From Labyrinthula sp. Ha (taxonomy: Eukaryota; Sar; Bigyra; Labyrinthulida; Labyrinthulaceae), in NCBI GenBank assembly GCA_015227615.1, contig JAALGZ010000043.1, positions 62,001 through 126,000 on the forward strand: a stretch of DNA of 64,000 bases, written 5' to 3'. Position numbers and translations under genes: made by a program. Below are positions 1 to 13,100 of the stretch, in pieces. Position 1 is the stretch's first letter; every line of letters starts with the position of its first letter. The notes beneath the pieces are model-generated. The model was not told the DNA's origin and made no database searches. It saw only the letters and a list, made by a program, of their open reading frames with translations.

Positions 1-2778
1 CTGTTATATAATGACTGGGTTGTTATCAAGACATTTTATTGTGCTATGAATTCGTAAAGCCCTCGAGATTATAAATAGAATTATTTTTATTATGCATGTT
101 TTGTGTTTAATTCAGTTCGCGAAAATCTGTTTTTATTCTACACTTTGATAAAATGTTCGCAGGACAAAAAGTAAGAGAATGCTTAACTGAACATTAGCTG
201 TTTAGTAAGAATGAAGCTTGATCATAAAGAAGATACTTGTCTCCACTACTTGAAATAGCACTCTCTGTTTTCCCAACGCCTCAGGACTATTTTTTGTGAA
301 TGGCTAAATCTGGATTGTTTAGCTGTAACATGGTCTCACTCAGACACATAATGTTGTAATAGCTGTAAATATTTTGTGCGATAATTTTGGAAGCTAACCC
401 TTCTTGATAAGATGAGATGCGAATTCTCCAAAATTAAAACAAGGTTTTTCATAGGGTTCGTTGGCGCTTTCGTATAGGACATAGTGTTATGGGAAAGATA
501 TAAGCTGTACGACCATCTTTGTGGTTGTATGGATCCTAATATAGAAATGACAACACTGTAGTTAATTATTAAAAGTGCTGCTGGGCCTGTAGGAAAAGGT
601 TTCCTATAATCCATATTTTTGATAATTAGCAAGATTACGCAGGGGAAACCGTAAGAAAGAGCTTCAACGTTTGAAACAAGGTGACCAGTAAGATAGAAAG
701 TGTGCAGATTATGAGAAGGGCAAAGTCTTTTATAAAGAAAGGAAACGTAACAGACGGTCATACATATATTTCAAAGAAACTTATCAGTTCACTGTAACGT
801 TATGCCCACTTAGGAATTAGTGCATTTACATCCAAAGAGCCAATTCTAAACGGTGACGCTAAGTTATGCAAAAAAATACAACTTCCCAAGAGCTTAACAT
901 CTCTGTATGAGACAAATTATCCAAGGAAAGGTTTTAAGACTTTAACTAATTAAATCATAGCTAATTAATATGAGCAAGGAATACTTCCACCCGCAAATTG
1001 GACTGAAATATGCCCTGAATATGGGCATTCAGTCACTTACACTTCTTTAGCCCTACATTGAGTAGTAAAGAACCCTATCTTTCTAAACGCCTGTGCGACA
1101 TCTTCAACTATGTTTTTTACTCTAAATTTTGATCCTACGAACAACCGAAATCTTGTATTATAATCACCAATCTTTTGTTACAACTAGTTATAAAACCTAG
1201 TTTTAAATTTGATATGACCAACAAAATGAATCATCCTCCGTATTTTGCTAAGCAGTACATCATGCACTATTTTTTCTAAACCAGAAGAAATAGTCATAAT
1301 TATTTTGCTTCATCACTTAAAGGCTATTGTTAAGAGGAATACTCCTGGTTCAAAGTATGTTTCTAATACCAATCAACGGGTTGAAGTAAGTGTATCCACT
1401 AAAATGAAAGAGATGGAGATCAAAAAGCATCCGAGTATGTACAAGATGGTTCTCTTTTTTCGTATCCCGGTTTTCCTGTTTCAGAATCTGTGTTTACTTA
1501 GAGGATCAAAAACAAGGGAACGCATAAGGAAATATTATGTTATATCGTATTAAGTACTAGAAGCGGTACAGTGCTGCAGATAAACAATCGAGGGAAACCT
1601 TTTCTCGAGTAATTTTATACTGAGAACAACTGGTAAAGTTAAGTGTCGGGCTTCTAAAGGTCTCATCCATGTGGCTAAATTAAAACAGAATTGATGCTTC
1701 TTAACTTTGCCAGTTTTGTAGTTCAACTTAACCAGAGAAACGGTTTCACAGATTTGCAACCTGCTGAAAAGTGATTAAGCTCTAAAAAGTCAAGAACAAC
1801 AGTCTCCAAACAAAGAATTTCTTTGATGTTCAAAGCTCCAACGATAGTAGCAACACAGTGCTGTATTGCTGTAGTTGCTCAAAAAATGCATTCACACTGA
1901 AAAACAGACAAAGTCTTCCCAAACATTATATTATTTTCTCTCATCGACCAATTGCTCGAGTGAGAACAGCTCTGAGCTCATTGAAAATCTAGAAACACAG
2001 GATAAGCAATTAAAGCAACGTCGATGCGTGTGAAGATGTTTACGTACTGAAACAGAAATGACGACTTCTTCAGTGGCCTAACAATCAACATGAATACACT
2101 GTGTTTTGTGTCTTATTAGGCTAAAAGAATCCTGAACGACTCATCATTCATATTTCTATCACTGTTTCATTTTATTTATTTTATTCCAAAATTGTTTTTT
2201 TTTAACTCGCATCTTACTCTCTTCAGAAAAAGCATTTGGAAGAACAGCACAAGGTTTAAGCAAATACTTTATCTGAGAGTACTGTTTATCTACTGAGAAG
2301 AGAGCCTAAATTCGCAGATATGGTTTCATATAAATTATTAGATCATGAGCGCTATTTTACTTAAAAGATTACATGTGACAGATCATATCAATAAAAAATA
2401 CATCAGAGTATTTAGCATGAATATCGGTCGAGTTAATGCAGAACCACTAAATCTGTCAAAAATTTTAAAAGAATACTTTTATTGTGCGTTAACTTCTAAG
2501 GCTTCCAATTTAAAGAAAATTTATAGAATCTTTGCTTTGAAGCAGAAATGTATTTAAGATTAAAATATAGTATTAAGAAAGTGTTGAGCAATTTAAACTT
2601 TTTCAAGTTCCTGTTCTACTTTAAAACATAGAGAGAGAAAATAGAATATAAACAAAAACTTTATTTAATATACTCGAAACAATACTGAAGTTTCAAAATG
2701 AAAACTACATATAATAAGTAAGACTAGATAACATGACTTTCTACATACAAAACAAACAGGTTAAACCATACTCCAACT
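1..2778. other. gene-poor AT-rich stretch
   Basis: I see no recognisable gene here. Short open frames exist at 336-761 (minus, 141 codons), 1245-1553 (plus, 102 codons) and 2345-2557 (plus), but none shows a domain, a paralogue in the window or a convincing intron pattern. The stretch resembles the other deserts of the window. Confidence 0.6.
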
Positions 2779-3923
2779 TTAAATTGAAGTCTCAACTTTC
2801 TTTGCAGCTTGTTCTAAATATTCTAAAACATATTTTACCAAAGTGATAATTGCAGTATGTCGTAAAATCTGGGCAAGAAGCATATAATAACTAATCCCAC
2901 CAGGTTTTGGGTATAAAGACATTTGTAAGAACAAAGGAAACTCACTTGCATACAAAAAAGAAACAGCAAGCATCCCAGAAGAAATAACATAACAAGCAGC
3001 CGATATTTGCAGCTTCTTGAAACAAGTTCGAATCAAGAGAGCTTGTCGAAGTAATTTTCTACTACTTGTCCCTTCTAATCTCCCTGCAAGAAATTTTCTT
3101 CCTCTATATAAATAAAAAACTAATATTCCATAAGCTGCAATACCTAAGAAAGAAACATAAAATATGTCTGGAAAAAATATATAAATTCCAAGAACAATAA
3201 GAAAAAAAGCTACTTGAAAAAAACGAACAGCATTAAACCTCCAAATAAAGTACATTGAATACTTTTTATTTGACAGAGTTGCAGATCTTCCTATGTCTAA
3301 CCAAGTGAGAGCGAGTTGAGAATAAGCAGTAAAATAAAATAGATTCCAGAAACGAATGATCCAATCTCTGAATCTTTTTCCATAAGGTACTCTCCGGACA
3401 CCATCTAGGTACACTCCTTGTGGATTAGCAGCTGTAATGAGAAAACTTAGTGTTACGATAATCAAAAAGAAACATAACACAATAAGGAGATATAGTATTT
3501 GTGCTTTGAGGAGGAAAAAATTTCTCCTTATAAACTTATTTCCCTTTTTTTGCAAAACTTCTTGTTGCTCAACATCCTCTGTATTTCCAGTTATTTTATT
3601 CTTTGTAACTGCTAATGCAATTTGAGAAAGGTCTTGTATTAGAAAAAAATACAATATCCGAAGAGATTTGATAAAGTAATACATTGCTAGAAGAAGAAAA
3701 CTAGCCGTGACCAGGTAATAAACTATTGTTCCAACACCTTGTTCTTCACAATTTTCACCCCTCCACCCATATCTATAAAATCAGAAAAACACAACAAAGT
3801 TTACAGTCTAGCACACATACATCCACTTCCATCTTCTGTCTTTGAGAACCATAGATTTCTTATACAAAAACCATTTCCAGGACAATCTATATCAGCTTGA
3901 CACTCTATACTTTTATTTATCAT
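2779..3923 (-). CDS. EGF-like domain plus seven-helix membrane protein, copy A (TOM1/GPR137-like)
   Basis: Two exons, 3923-3805 and 3772-2779, are joined across a 32-nt GT-AG intron (3773-3804) and give 370 residues. Exon 1 and the start of exon 2 encode one EGF-like module (about residues 8-48) with six cysteines and the C-x-C...GWRG..C ending. About seven hydrophobic helices follow. The third reads like the THH1/TOM1/TOM3 and GPR137 families (FTAYSQLALTWLDIGRSA), and helix 5 ends in an AYGILVFYLYRGR-type segment like the equivalent part of GPR137. There is no signal peptide: only seven residues precede the first cysteine, which fits a type III, GPCR-like N-out topology. The start is the first in-frame ATG before the EGF module. 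Copy B lies at 18444-19582 with the intron at the same place. The EGF assignment is firm; the TOM1/GPR137 relation is read by eye. Ligand and function are unknown. Confidence 0.72.
2983..3137 (-). repeat. near-identical tract shared with copy B (possible gene conversion)
   Basis: These 155 nt match 18645-18799 with a single mismatch, inside two genes that differ at many synonymous and non-synonymous sites on both sides. The tract covers helix 5 and the following cytoplasmic loop. Confidence 0.8.
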
Positions 3924-6900
3924 TATTTTTGCACTTTTGAATCAGCTGGGTGTGAGTCCGCATTATATTTCCCCGTGAGAAGTTCACAGCTTAATTATAT
4001 AACGAATCGCCGTCTGTGCATTAACACTAAACTAACAGTAAAATAATACCGGAATAGTATTAATAACATAAATGGTTACAATTTAACTGAATCTTGTGGT
4101 AATTACTAATAAAATGTAAAATTACCGGAATAATAGAATTGATACTGATATTTTATGTTTTTCTGTCACTTTAGTTTTCTTTCCAGCATGTAGCTAGGAT
4201 TTCTTATAGAAACAACATACCGTGGCATACCGTTAGAAAATATAAAGCTTTTAAACTAATAAAATTTCTTAGTGAAATACCCAAATATCATAGATCTCAG
4301 GTATAACGTTAATATAATTAACGTTAGTACTGTGTTGAGGACTCAGGGCCATTTCTTGCAGGGAGTATCGTTTTAACCGTTATAAAATCCTAGATGAAGT
4401 CATGTCCACGGGTTCGATTTGCAGTTTGACTTTTGTTGATTAGTTTATTCAACCAGAATGAAGAAAATAGAGTGAAATTATTGGGGGAATGAAATACCTG
4501 TATAGAAAAATAAAGATTTAGAAAAGAAAGGTATTCTTCAAGAAACATTTAACTTCTCAGAACAAGGGATAAATTCTCAAGTTTCCAGAAGAAAAACTTG
4601 TCTTCAGTTATGGTTAGTTCTCAACAGAATCACTGTCTTGGAATTATGTATATTTGATGGTAAGAATTGACAATAATCAAATGTTTATTATTTTGGTTCT
4701 GATTATGGATAAGAAATTTGGGATTTTACCAAATATCAAATCGTCATGGTTTAGTTTTGATTCTAAACTCGGTTTCATCAACCAATAAAAGCACGCGGCA
4801 AACTATTAAAGATTATCAATAAGAAATGTACTGCTCAGAAAAATAACAATTAAATATAAAAAATATAAGTTTATAACAAGGGTTCATCGTAAACTTTGAA
4901 CTCTCATCCCAACAATTGTCCAAGCTAATATGGTATCAGTATTGCATATAAAATGTTAGTTTGTCATGAAGGAGTTAATGCTGATAAATAGGCTCTGTAA
5001 AAGTTTTTAGAATCAAGTTAAGTGCTACGAAAAGAAACTATGTGCAAAATCTAAAAAAATATTAAAAAACACATTCTTCAACTGAAGAGCAGCAGCACGT
5101 ACTGAATACTCGGTAGCGGTTGTTTCTTGCACCTTATAGGCTTCAAGAAGCCATCCAAGCAGCCAACAATGAATAAAAGCTTTAACATCTAACCTTGGTG
5201 AGTTGAACCCATTTACAAAGAGCCTTAAGAGTTGATTATTACTATTTAGATACAATAACTACAATATATACCTACATGGGGTTACCAAAACTTTGCATTT
5301 GCAATGACTTACAAAGTTGATATGTTTATTTCGGTTTGTGACCTGTAGCATACTACCTCCAACTATGTGTGCTTACTATAGAAAGAATATTATAACTTGG
5401 TTTATAGGTAGGTCATGGAATACATGTGTCATCTTAGTATGTTCTATTGTTTAATTATTTCTACGACTACAGTTCAACTCCTGGATGATCATTGAACAAT
5501 TTAGCTGAACATAGCGTTCCATCTGATAGATTAGCACCCCAGTTGCACGAGAGAGGAAATTAAACTGGTTGCGCAATCCTTGGACTGAGGTATCTGTCTA
5601 GTATTAAAGATCATTTAGTGTTGGCGAAGTCCTAATTCATACGGTATTAGCTTCATAGCTCTGATTCGCGGATACTGTGGTTATCTAAAATCAGTAAACT
5701 AAAGAATTATGAAAAGCTCAAGAATTCGCATTTTGTTATAGTCCAAATTGGTTTGATTTACTTATCTTTATTAAATCCTGTTGCATGTGAGCCCTTCGTC
5801 TGAATCTGCAAGAGTTAAAAAGTATTAATCAAAGACAAAATTTATCAATTTGATTTATCAAGCAAACACAGCAATTTGGCCAGAAAGACTAGAATCGGCA
5901 AGGAAGATTGTTATGCCCTATGCAGATGACCTTTCCCAGGTGTGGCATTTCAAGTACTTGGCACACATTTGGCAAATAAGAAATATGAACAATGCTTTGT
6001 ACGACTGCTTTTCAAAGGAAGAAACAGCAAAAATCCCTTGTTATGAGGAAAGTAATTAAAGAAGATGGAAGTTAGTTTTTACTTATTCTAAATTTTGCCC
6101 GTCTCGCTGAAACGCTATATTTGGTCTTAGGATTATTAAGCGTCTTTTTCTATTAAAAATACCGAAACCGAATAATAATTAAGATAAGACATATTGGGGT
6201 TAAAGAAGCCTTTTCTAATCTTAAATAAAAGGAATTAAAGATTACTCAGTATCTTTTTGCGGTTGAAACTGTACCTATTGCTTCTTAGATTTCTTTCCAT
6301 CGTGGGTTCCCCGGTTGTCGAAAAGTTTATGCTAAAACTTGAATTAAGAAAATCTAGATATCAAGGAAAAGCACACAGCAGAAAATTATTTAAAACCTTT
6401 ATTGAAACTAGAAAAATTATGAAGAAAGATAACTCTTGCCTGAGTTTGGCTTCTATAATCCCATAAAATGGAATTCGATGCATAAGGGCTTAAATTTTTC
6501 GGAATTATCGCAAACAAAGAAAATAATCTATATTCAAATTCTATACCGACCAGTGCGGCATTTAATTCTTAAGACCTATGTTTCGGTAATTCTCTTCACT
6601 GTGTCTTAAGAGGCCATAGAAAACTATTACAGAAATTAAAATCTTGAAGATTGGGTCAGCTTGATACATAGCATTAACCAAATACTGATGAATATTTCGG
6701 GTCCATTCTAAAAGGGGGTGTAATCTTTATTATATATAGTTGGGATATTGCATAACTGCTCTTGATGCTATAGTTAAAGAGTTTTAACATGTTTAATGAT
6801 GTTTAACCCATTCTGGTGGGATAAGAGAAACTACATAATGACGCAAAGTTTAAGGGAAATAGATTTGAATCTTTGAAATAAGAAAAACAATAATCTCAAC

Positions 6901-9508
6901 TTTCTGAAGTACATTTGTGCCTACTAAAGTACTTTTAAGCACGAATCTCTGATATCATCGCTTTTCTTGTTCATGTATGAAGCGAGGAGTAAGATATCTG
7001 CAAAAGAAATGTTTAATTCCAGGTCTATATGCCAAGGCAAATCCATTAACTAAGGTGTTTCTAAGTACCTTTGTAATAGCGACATTCCTTTTACCAGATT
7101 ATTTATATCTCAACATAAATTTCCTATTCTTGGGGTGATTAATCTGTGATTAAGAGTTGATGTGAGATACTTTGTGTTGCCATTACATGTAAGAATATTG
7201 TATAAAAGCAGAATTGTGAGCAGAAGAACATAACCTCAAAGCGCATGCCCGTCTTTCTTTGGAAACAAATACTATTGGTGACAATGGGTATACTAATTTT
7301 GTCAATTTGCACAACTTTTAACATGTCACCCGAGATCAATTATATTCTTAGGAATCAAGAGAAACATCAGAAGAAAACGATAGCGGTACCCAAACTAAAG
7401 TGATATAAGGTCGGAAAGTAAATTATGGTCCCTATAAGAGCCTAAGAACTAAGAAAAAGGCCTAAAATTTACGGGTCAAATATATTTGGAATATTTTTTT
7501 ATTCTTGTAATTGGATTAGAAACAAAAATGTGAAGCCTACACCAATTAAAGTATTAAACAGGTTTTGACTTCTAATGGATTTGTGGCAAGATATTATTTG
7601 GTAACAATAACTCGCCTACCTTTTCAAACCATTTATAGGGGGTTTATATTGGCAAAATAGCTCCATCTTGAATATAAGAAATGCAATTCAATACTGGTTT
7701 ATACAGTTAGATCAATTTTTGTTGCTCCTTGATGCTTAAATCATCCAAAAATATCCTCTTAAACTTAACAAATATAGAAGGCTGACTCGTACACATCCCA
7801 TTCAGATAGTGACCATATTTAGTTCTTCATTTCTAAATATTCTTTTAGTTTTATGTAGCTATGATGTTTTTTCTTGCATTGGGTCAAATATTTTGTCACC
7901 ATATAGGTTGCAGCCTCAGCTGATTAGGTTTGTGCTGATTCCATAACATGACTACTTTCATGGATCCTTTGGTATCATTCTTCTGCTTAATGCCATTACA
8001 CAGCTAAGCTTTTACTAAGTTAATATAGCTTTAAGTAGAAAAGCTTGTCACTTATTATTACTTTTAGTTAAAAATGTTTAGACTTCTTATCATGCCTAAA
8101 TAACTCTTCTTTTTATAGTGTATCTTTCTTATTCTGGTTTTTCATAAAACTTACATATTCCACAGAATATTTTTCAGACGTTTCATTCAACATTCCAACA
8201 TAAAATAACAACTATTCATAGTGAGTTTCAATTGTATATTAATACATATATCTTTATGTATATACATATTAACTTCTCTTCTTCCAAGAGAAATTTTCTT
8301 CTGATAAAAATGATAATAGAAAAGGTATATCTTGCGCAGCAAGGTAAATAAAATTAAAGTAACTTAGCAATTCTTTACATGATCCCCTGCTATAAATAAT
8401 ATGATATAAAAAATTCTGGCATGTTTTATGCAACAAGCTTGCAGATAAACAACAGTTATTTCTTATAATTAGTGTCATTATAACATTTCTGCTATTCCGC
8501 GCTATTGGTATAATCGAGGCTTTAGCAACCCAAACAATATGCAATGGAAAAATTTAGGTCAGTCCTAAAAAACTTTTTATCTAAGATTGCGGAAGTTGAG
8601 CATAAAACGTTCATTGGTTTAAGAAAAGCATTAGGTTCCCTTTTACTAAATTTAAAGCTTGTTTTATATGGAAATGTAATGTGGTTTATTTGTATCAATA
8701 TAAATTCCCGATTTCACTCGCCTTTGCCTCATCCAAGTTACAATAAACTTTTATTTAGTGCCCTCTGAAGTATACCCCCCATTTATTTTTTATATCAAAG
8801 GTTAATTATTCAAGTGAAGCACTATTAAATTCAACGATTTTCCAGTCTTTCAAGAATATTAACTAATGCACTATGTTTCAAGAATCATGTCTAAGCATGA
8901 GCTAATAAAATATATTCTTGTAGATATAGAGTAATTTTGGAATTTTCTTATAGGTTTTACTGCTTCTTTGCAGGTATATACAGCTGAGCATTGCTACCAT
9001 ATGCTTTATGCAACAATAGCTACGCGAAATACTTACAAGAATATAGTTCAAAACTGTAGTTAAAATATTGAAATAGAGGAGTATTATTTGCTAATATTAG
9101 GTAAACTTGGGTCTGGGAAAATGCTATTAACTGGCGTTTGAATGGTTAAAAAACTAGAAAGTGTGGAAGGAGGATGACTTTATTCAGGCTCTTCAATTTC
9201 TGGACAACTTTATTCCTTAACCAATCATTGAATTATAACAAGGCTCTCAGCAAGATATCTTTTAAAGATATAAGAATTAACTTGTAAAAGTACATTGATA
9301 TAAAAATCACATTCATTGTTCTCGCACTAATGGTGAAACTATTTTTCATTTTATTTGTAATTTAAATGCACCTATGGATATACTTCTATTAACTAAATGA
9401 AGGATGCAAAACCTGTTTTCCATAGCACTGAAATCCTGCAGCAAATTGGAGCGAGATGAAATACTCATAAATCGCGAAATTTTGACTTTTCTAATGCATT
9501 CACATATA
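3924..9508. other. gene-poor stretch between EGF-7TM copy A and the LINE
   Basis: No gene could be supported in these 5.6 kb. The longest open frames (5025-5255 minus, 5850-6059 plus, 6257-6466 plus, 8269-8544 minus, 8544-8768 plus) are under about 90 codons and are flanked by stops in all frames. The frame at 5850-6059 contains a PYADDL string, but no other reverse-transcriptase motif lies nearby. Confidence 0.55.
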
Positions 9509-9522
9509 CTTGAGATATTAAT
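9509..9522. repeat. target-site duplication, 3' side of the LINE
   Basis: CTTGAGATATTAAT is identical to 13482-13495. The next six bases are AGTTAA here and GGTTAA at the other end, so the duplication may be 20 bp with one change. Confidence 0.82.
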
Positions 9523-9542
9523 AGTTAATAGTTAATAGTTAA
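9518..9542. repeat. TTAATAG heptamer tail of the LINE
   Basis: Three copies of TTAATAG followed by TTAA lie at the 3' end of the minus-strand LINE and overlap the target-site duplication. The heptamer resembles the target sequence itself (TTAAT followed by R-GTTAA). That is what target-primed reverse transcription with slippage on the target could produce. Confidence 0.7.
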
Positions 9543-9670
9543 GGTGGGAGTAAGGTACTACATCTGCAAATCCGCCTATGCGTTTATCTTAGGGTCCGAT
9601 GCCGGTCCGCCGCTCACTAGGAAAGCTTCCCGTCTCGTGCTCCTACTGTCACTAAACTAAACTGGTTTGT

Positions 9671-9886
9671 GGGATTTCGAGACACTATTGGCACGATCAC
9701 GATAGTTTTCCCGTTGTACTCATTTATCGCATTTGATCTCCCAGAATAGTGGTTTCCCAGTACTTGTGTAGGTCTGGATCATTATCATCTGATTTTCGGG
9801 ACTTCGGGACACTATTGGTATGATCACGATAGTATTCCCGTTGTACTCATTTATCGCATTTGATTTCCCAAAATAGTAATTTACCA
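9671..9886. repeat. two direct repeats of about 89 nt in the LINE 3' region
   Basis: A unit beginning GGGA-TTCG-GACACTATTGG occurs at 9671-9759 and again at 9798-9886, 127 nt apart, with scattered differences. Both contain the string CCCGTTGTACTCATTTATCG. They lie between the coding part and the tail of the LINE, so they form part of its 3' untranslated region. Confidence 0.75.
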
Positions 9887-10191
9887 AAATTTACGAATAA
9901 TCCAAATCGAAATCAGCAAATCACGCAAGAAATCATGAAAGAGATTGAGATATTGTCAGACGTCTTATTCAGCGCCCCAGTTATCAAATTAATTGTTCCA
10001 AGTTCTTTTGCTGACCTTATTGAGATGTCCTGCACCTGTTTTTCACCTCTACTATCGCTCATCATTCTGTTTTACAAGATAATCGTGGTTTATGAAGAGA
10101 TCCAGGTAAGTATGCTCCAGTTATCCATCCAAGAAGCAACCGAGGGTCGAAGTTACCTTAAGTGCACATGGGAATTTTATCGAATGATAAG

Positions 10192-13100
10192 TTAAGGTGT
10201 TGTTTGTGGTGTCGTTTGTGGTGGGGTTAGTATGTTCTCCCCGGGTGGTGGCGGGTGAAGGGGAGGGCGTGGTTCATGGTGTTCTAGTTCTTCTCTAGTA
10301 TGCTCCAGTGGTACGTTCAAGTCTTCAGTTGGAGTAACAGTTTGTGGAAAAGGATATGCTTCAAGTTTCCTTGAGGATTCTGTCAGTTCCATGTCCATTT
10401 CTGTCGTTGTGCATGTTTCCAGCCAGCTTTTTTGTTTTTCCTTTAATATTTTTAGGATGTTTATATCACCGGCTTTGAGGGTATTGGCCTGTTTCGTGTG
10501 TTCAAGTGGCTGCGTTGGATTAGGTTGGAGGAGGGTGCGTTTTATATCTCTAGAGAGTTTGTTCAAGGCTTTGGATGTATCTTTGTTTTCCAGGTTCCAG
10601 AACTCGCTGCCATATTGGATTTTTAAGGCCACAAGCGCTTTCACTATGTTCTTTTTCCTTCTGGCTGTCAGCATACTACTCCTCAGTATCGGTTACAATT
10701 TCCGGAGAGTTTCCTGTGCAGCGCGTATTCTAGCGGATGGGTTAACGTGGGTTTCAGCTGTTGCTGTTATATCCACTCCAAGGTATCTAAAGGTTTTTAC
10801 TCCTTTGATGGTTCCAAGGTTTGTTTCCAGGTTTTCTTCTATTGGGATGTTGCAGTAGAGGAAGTTTAGTTCAGCTGCAGCGACTGCTGTAGTGTCCTTT
10901 CTACTTCGAACTAACGCGGTCCCCGGTCCAAGACATTGTGCTTTATGTCCTACAAGGGCATCTTTTGACGAGAAGTTTCTGGAACAAGAGGTGCAGGCGT
11001 GTTTATTGGCGAGTTGTTGAATTGCAGTGTCTGAAAGCTTATCTTTGAGCCTCATTCTCCTGACTATTCCCATGAGTTGAGTTTTCTGTGTATTTATCTT
11101 TAGGCCAGACAATTGCGAGAGCTCTTCTGTATATTGAACAAAGTGTTTCAAGATGTTTCTATCTTTACTCATGATACAAAGGTCGTCGGCAAATCCAAGA
11201 ATATTTTGAAAAGAGAATTCTGCTTCTGGAAAGTTCAGGTTTATTTTCTTTATTATCCTTCGAAGCAGAGAATCTAGTGCAAGTACAAATAACGTGGGGC
11301 TGAGTGAATCACCTTGTAACACGCCTTTGTTTATTTCTACTCTGTCACTTATATGTTTTCCTATCTTTACTTGGACTGCAGCATATTTATATAGGTAAAG
11401 GATTATATTGATAAAGTTAGCAGGAACTTTTCTCTCTTTTAAGCTAAGCTCAAGGAAAGGATGTTTACAAGAGTCAAAAGCTCTTTTGAAATCTATAAAG
11501 AGACATAGTATCTTCGAGTTCTCCATTTGGCTGAGTTTACAGCTGTTCAAGAGGAGTTGAATTTTTTGTCTAGTTCCCGTATTCTCTCTAAATTCAGACT
11601 GGTTGTTTCCTACTGTTCTTTCCAGGGTATTCTTTAGTCTATTGTTTATTATTTTAGTGATTAATTTGTAAGAAGTGTTAAGCAAAGATATCGGCCTATA
11701 GTTGGAGGGAACTTGATGGTTCCCTTTTTGTATAAGAATATGATGTTTCCAGTAGAGAGGGATATGAGTTCACTTTTGTTCAAGCCACTTGGATCTAAAA
11801 ATAATTCTTCCGCAAGTTGCTGCAAGTATTTCAACACTATTTTGTTATTTTTTAGGATTTCGTTTGTGATTCCATCAGGTCCGGGTACTTTATAGTTCTT
11901 TAGTGTTTTCGCCATCTCTTCAAGTTCTTCTAAAGTTGGAGGAGATATATTTATATCTTCAGCTTTGGCTTCAGGGATATCCAGTTCGGTGTCCATGATG
12001 TTTCCTTCTCTGTTCCTTTGAGTGAGTTCAAGGTATTCTTGGAATACTTTTACTCGTTTTTTATCGTTTAGGTGTTTTCCATCTTCCATGGTAATGGTGC
12101 GTTGAGGTTTCCACTTTTTCCCTACTATCCTTTCCGCTTGTTTGAAAGCTTCATGGATATCATTCTTTGCCATAGCTGTATCTATTCTTCTTACTTGAAG
12201 GTCCAACCAGGCTTTGTAGTCATTCAAGGTACTTTTTCTTATCATCTTTTTTAGTATTTTAGATTCATTTTCAGTTAGAGATTTCCATAGCCTTCTTCTT
12301 ATTTCAAATAAAGTCTCTTTTCTATCTGAAGATGTTCTGTAGAGTCGCTCATGTGCCACCAGTGGGATACATTTTTCAATGGCTTGTTTTATTGTTGACT
12401 TGAACGTTTGGAAGTTTAGTCTTGGTTGTTTTCCAGAGTTATTGGATGGTGGGAGCTTGGCTAGTTCTTCTTAGAAGCCTTGTCATATTTCTTCGTTTAG
12501 CTTCCATCGGTTTGCGTCAATTTTGAAGAACTCTTTGTAGTTTCGATGCATTTTTGGGCTTTGGTTGGAGTATTTCCTACACTTTTGTTAGACTAGTGCT
12601 TCAACTGGTTGATGATCAAACTCTGTTCTATTGTGGATTTTCTCTCCTAGTTTTCTTTTTATCCAAATTTTTCGGAATAGTGGGGTGCTGCCTTTACACG
12701 CTATGATGAAATCTATTTCTGAGCGTTTCTGATTGTTCTTGTGCTTTGAATAGTATGTTACGTGACTATTTGTATTCTTCGCACCTGTAGCGAAGTATGA
12801 GTTGATGATGGCCAGGTTGTACTTGTTCAAAAAGTCCCGAAGTATTTTGCCGTTCCTGTTCGTTCTTGTCGTGTATCCAAATTTTCCGTTGCTGGTCACT
12901 TCTTTGTGTAGTATTTGTGCGTTCCAGTCGCCTAGGATTATCATGAGGTCTTTTTTCCCTTTCAGTGAGATCGCTTTCTGGAGTCTTGTTAGAAACTGGC
13001 TGTATTCTTTTGCTGTTTTTCCTGCGTGTGGTGCATAGATATTGATGATGTAGTAGCTTTTAGAGTTAAGTTTAGTTTTAACACCTAAAATTCTATCTTC

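Noticed and set aside
336-761. 141-codon minus-strand open frame as a gene
   Set aside because: Peptide composition looks random, no domain or flanking splice pattern was found, and similar frames are expected in this much sequence.
5912-5932. PYADDL string suggesting a reverse transcriptase
   Set aside because: The frame is only 69 codons and no other RT motif occurs on either side, so this is probably chance.
9860-10195. 111-codon plus-strand open frame as a gene
   Set aside because: It lies within the 3' region of the minus-strand LINE and overlaps its repeats, so it is a shadow.
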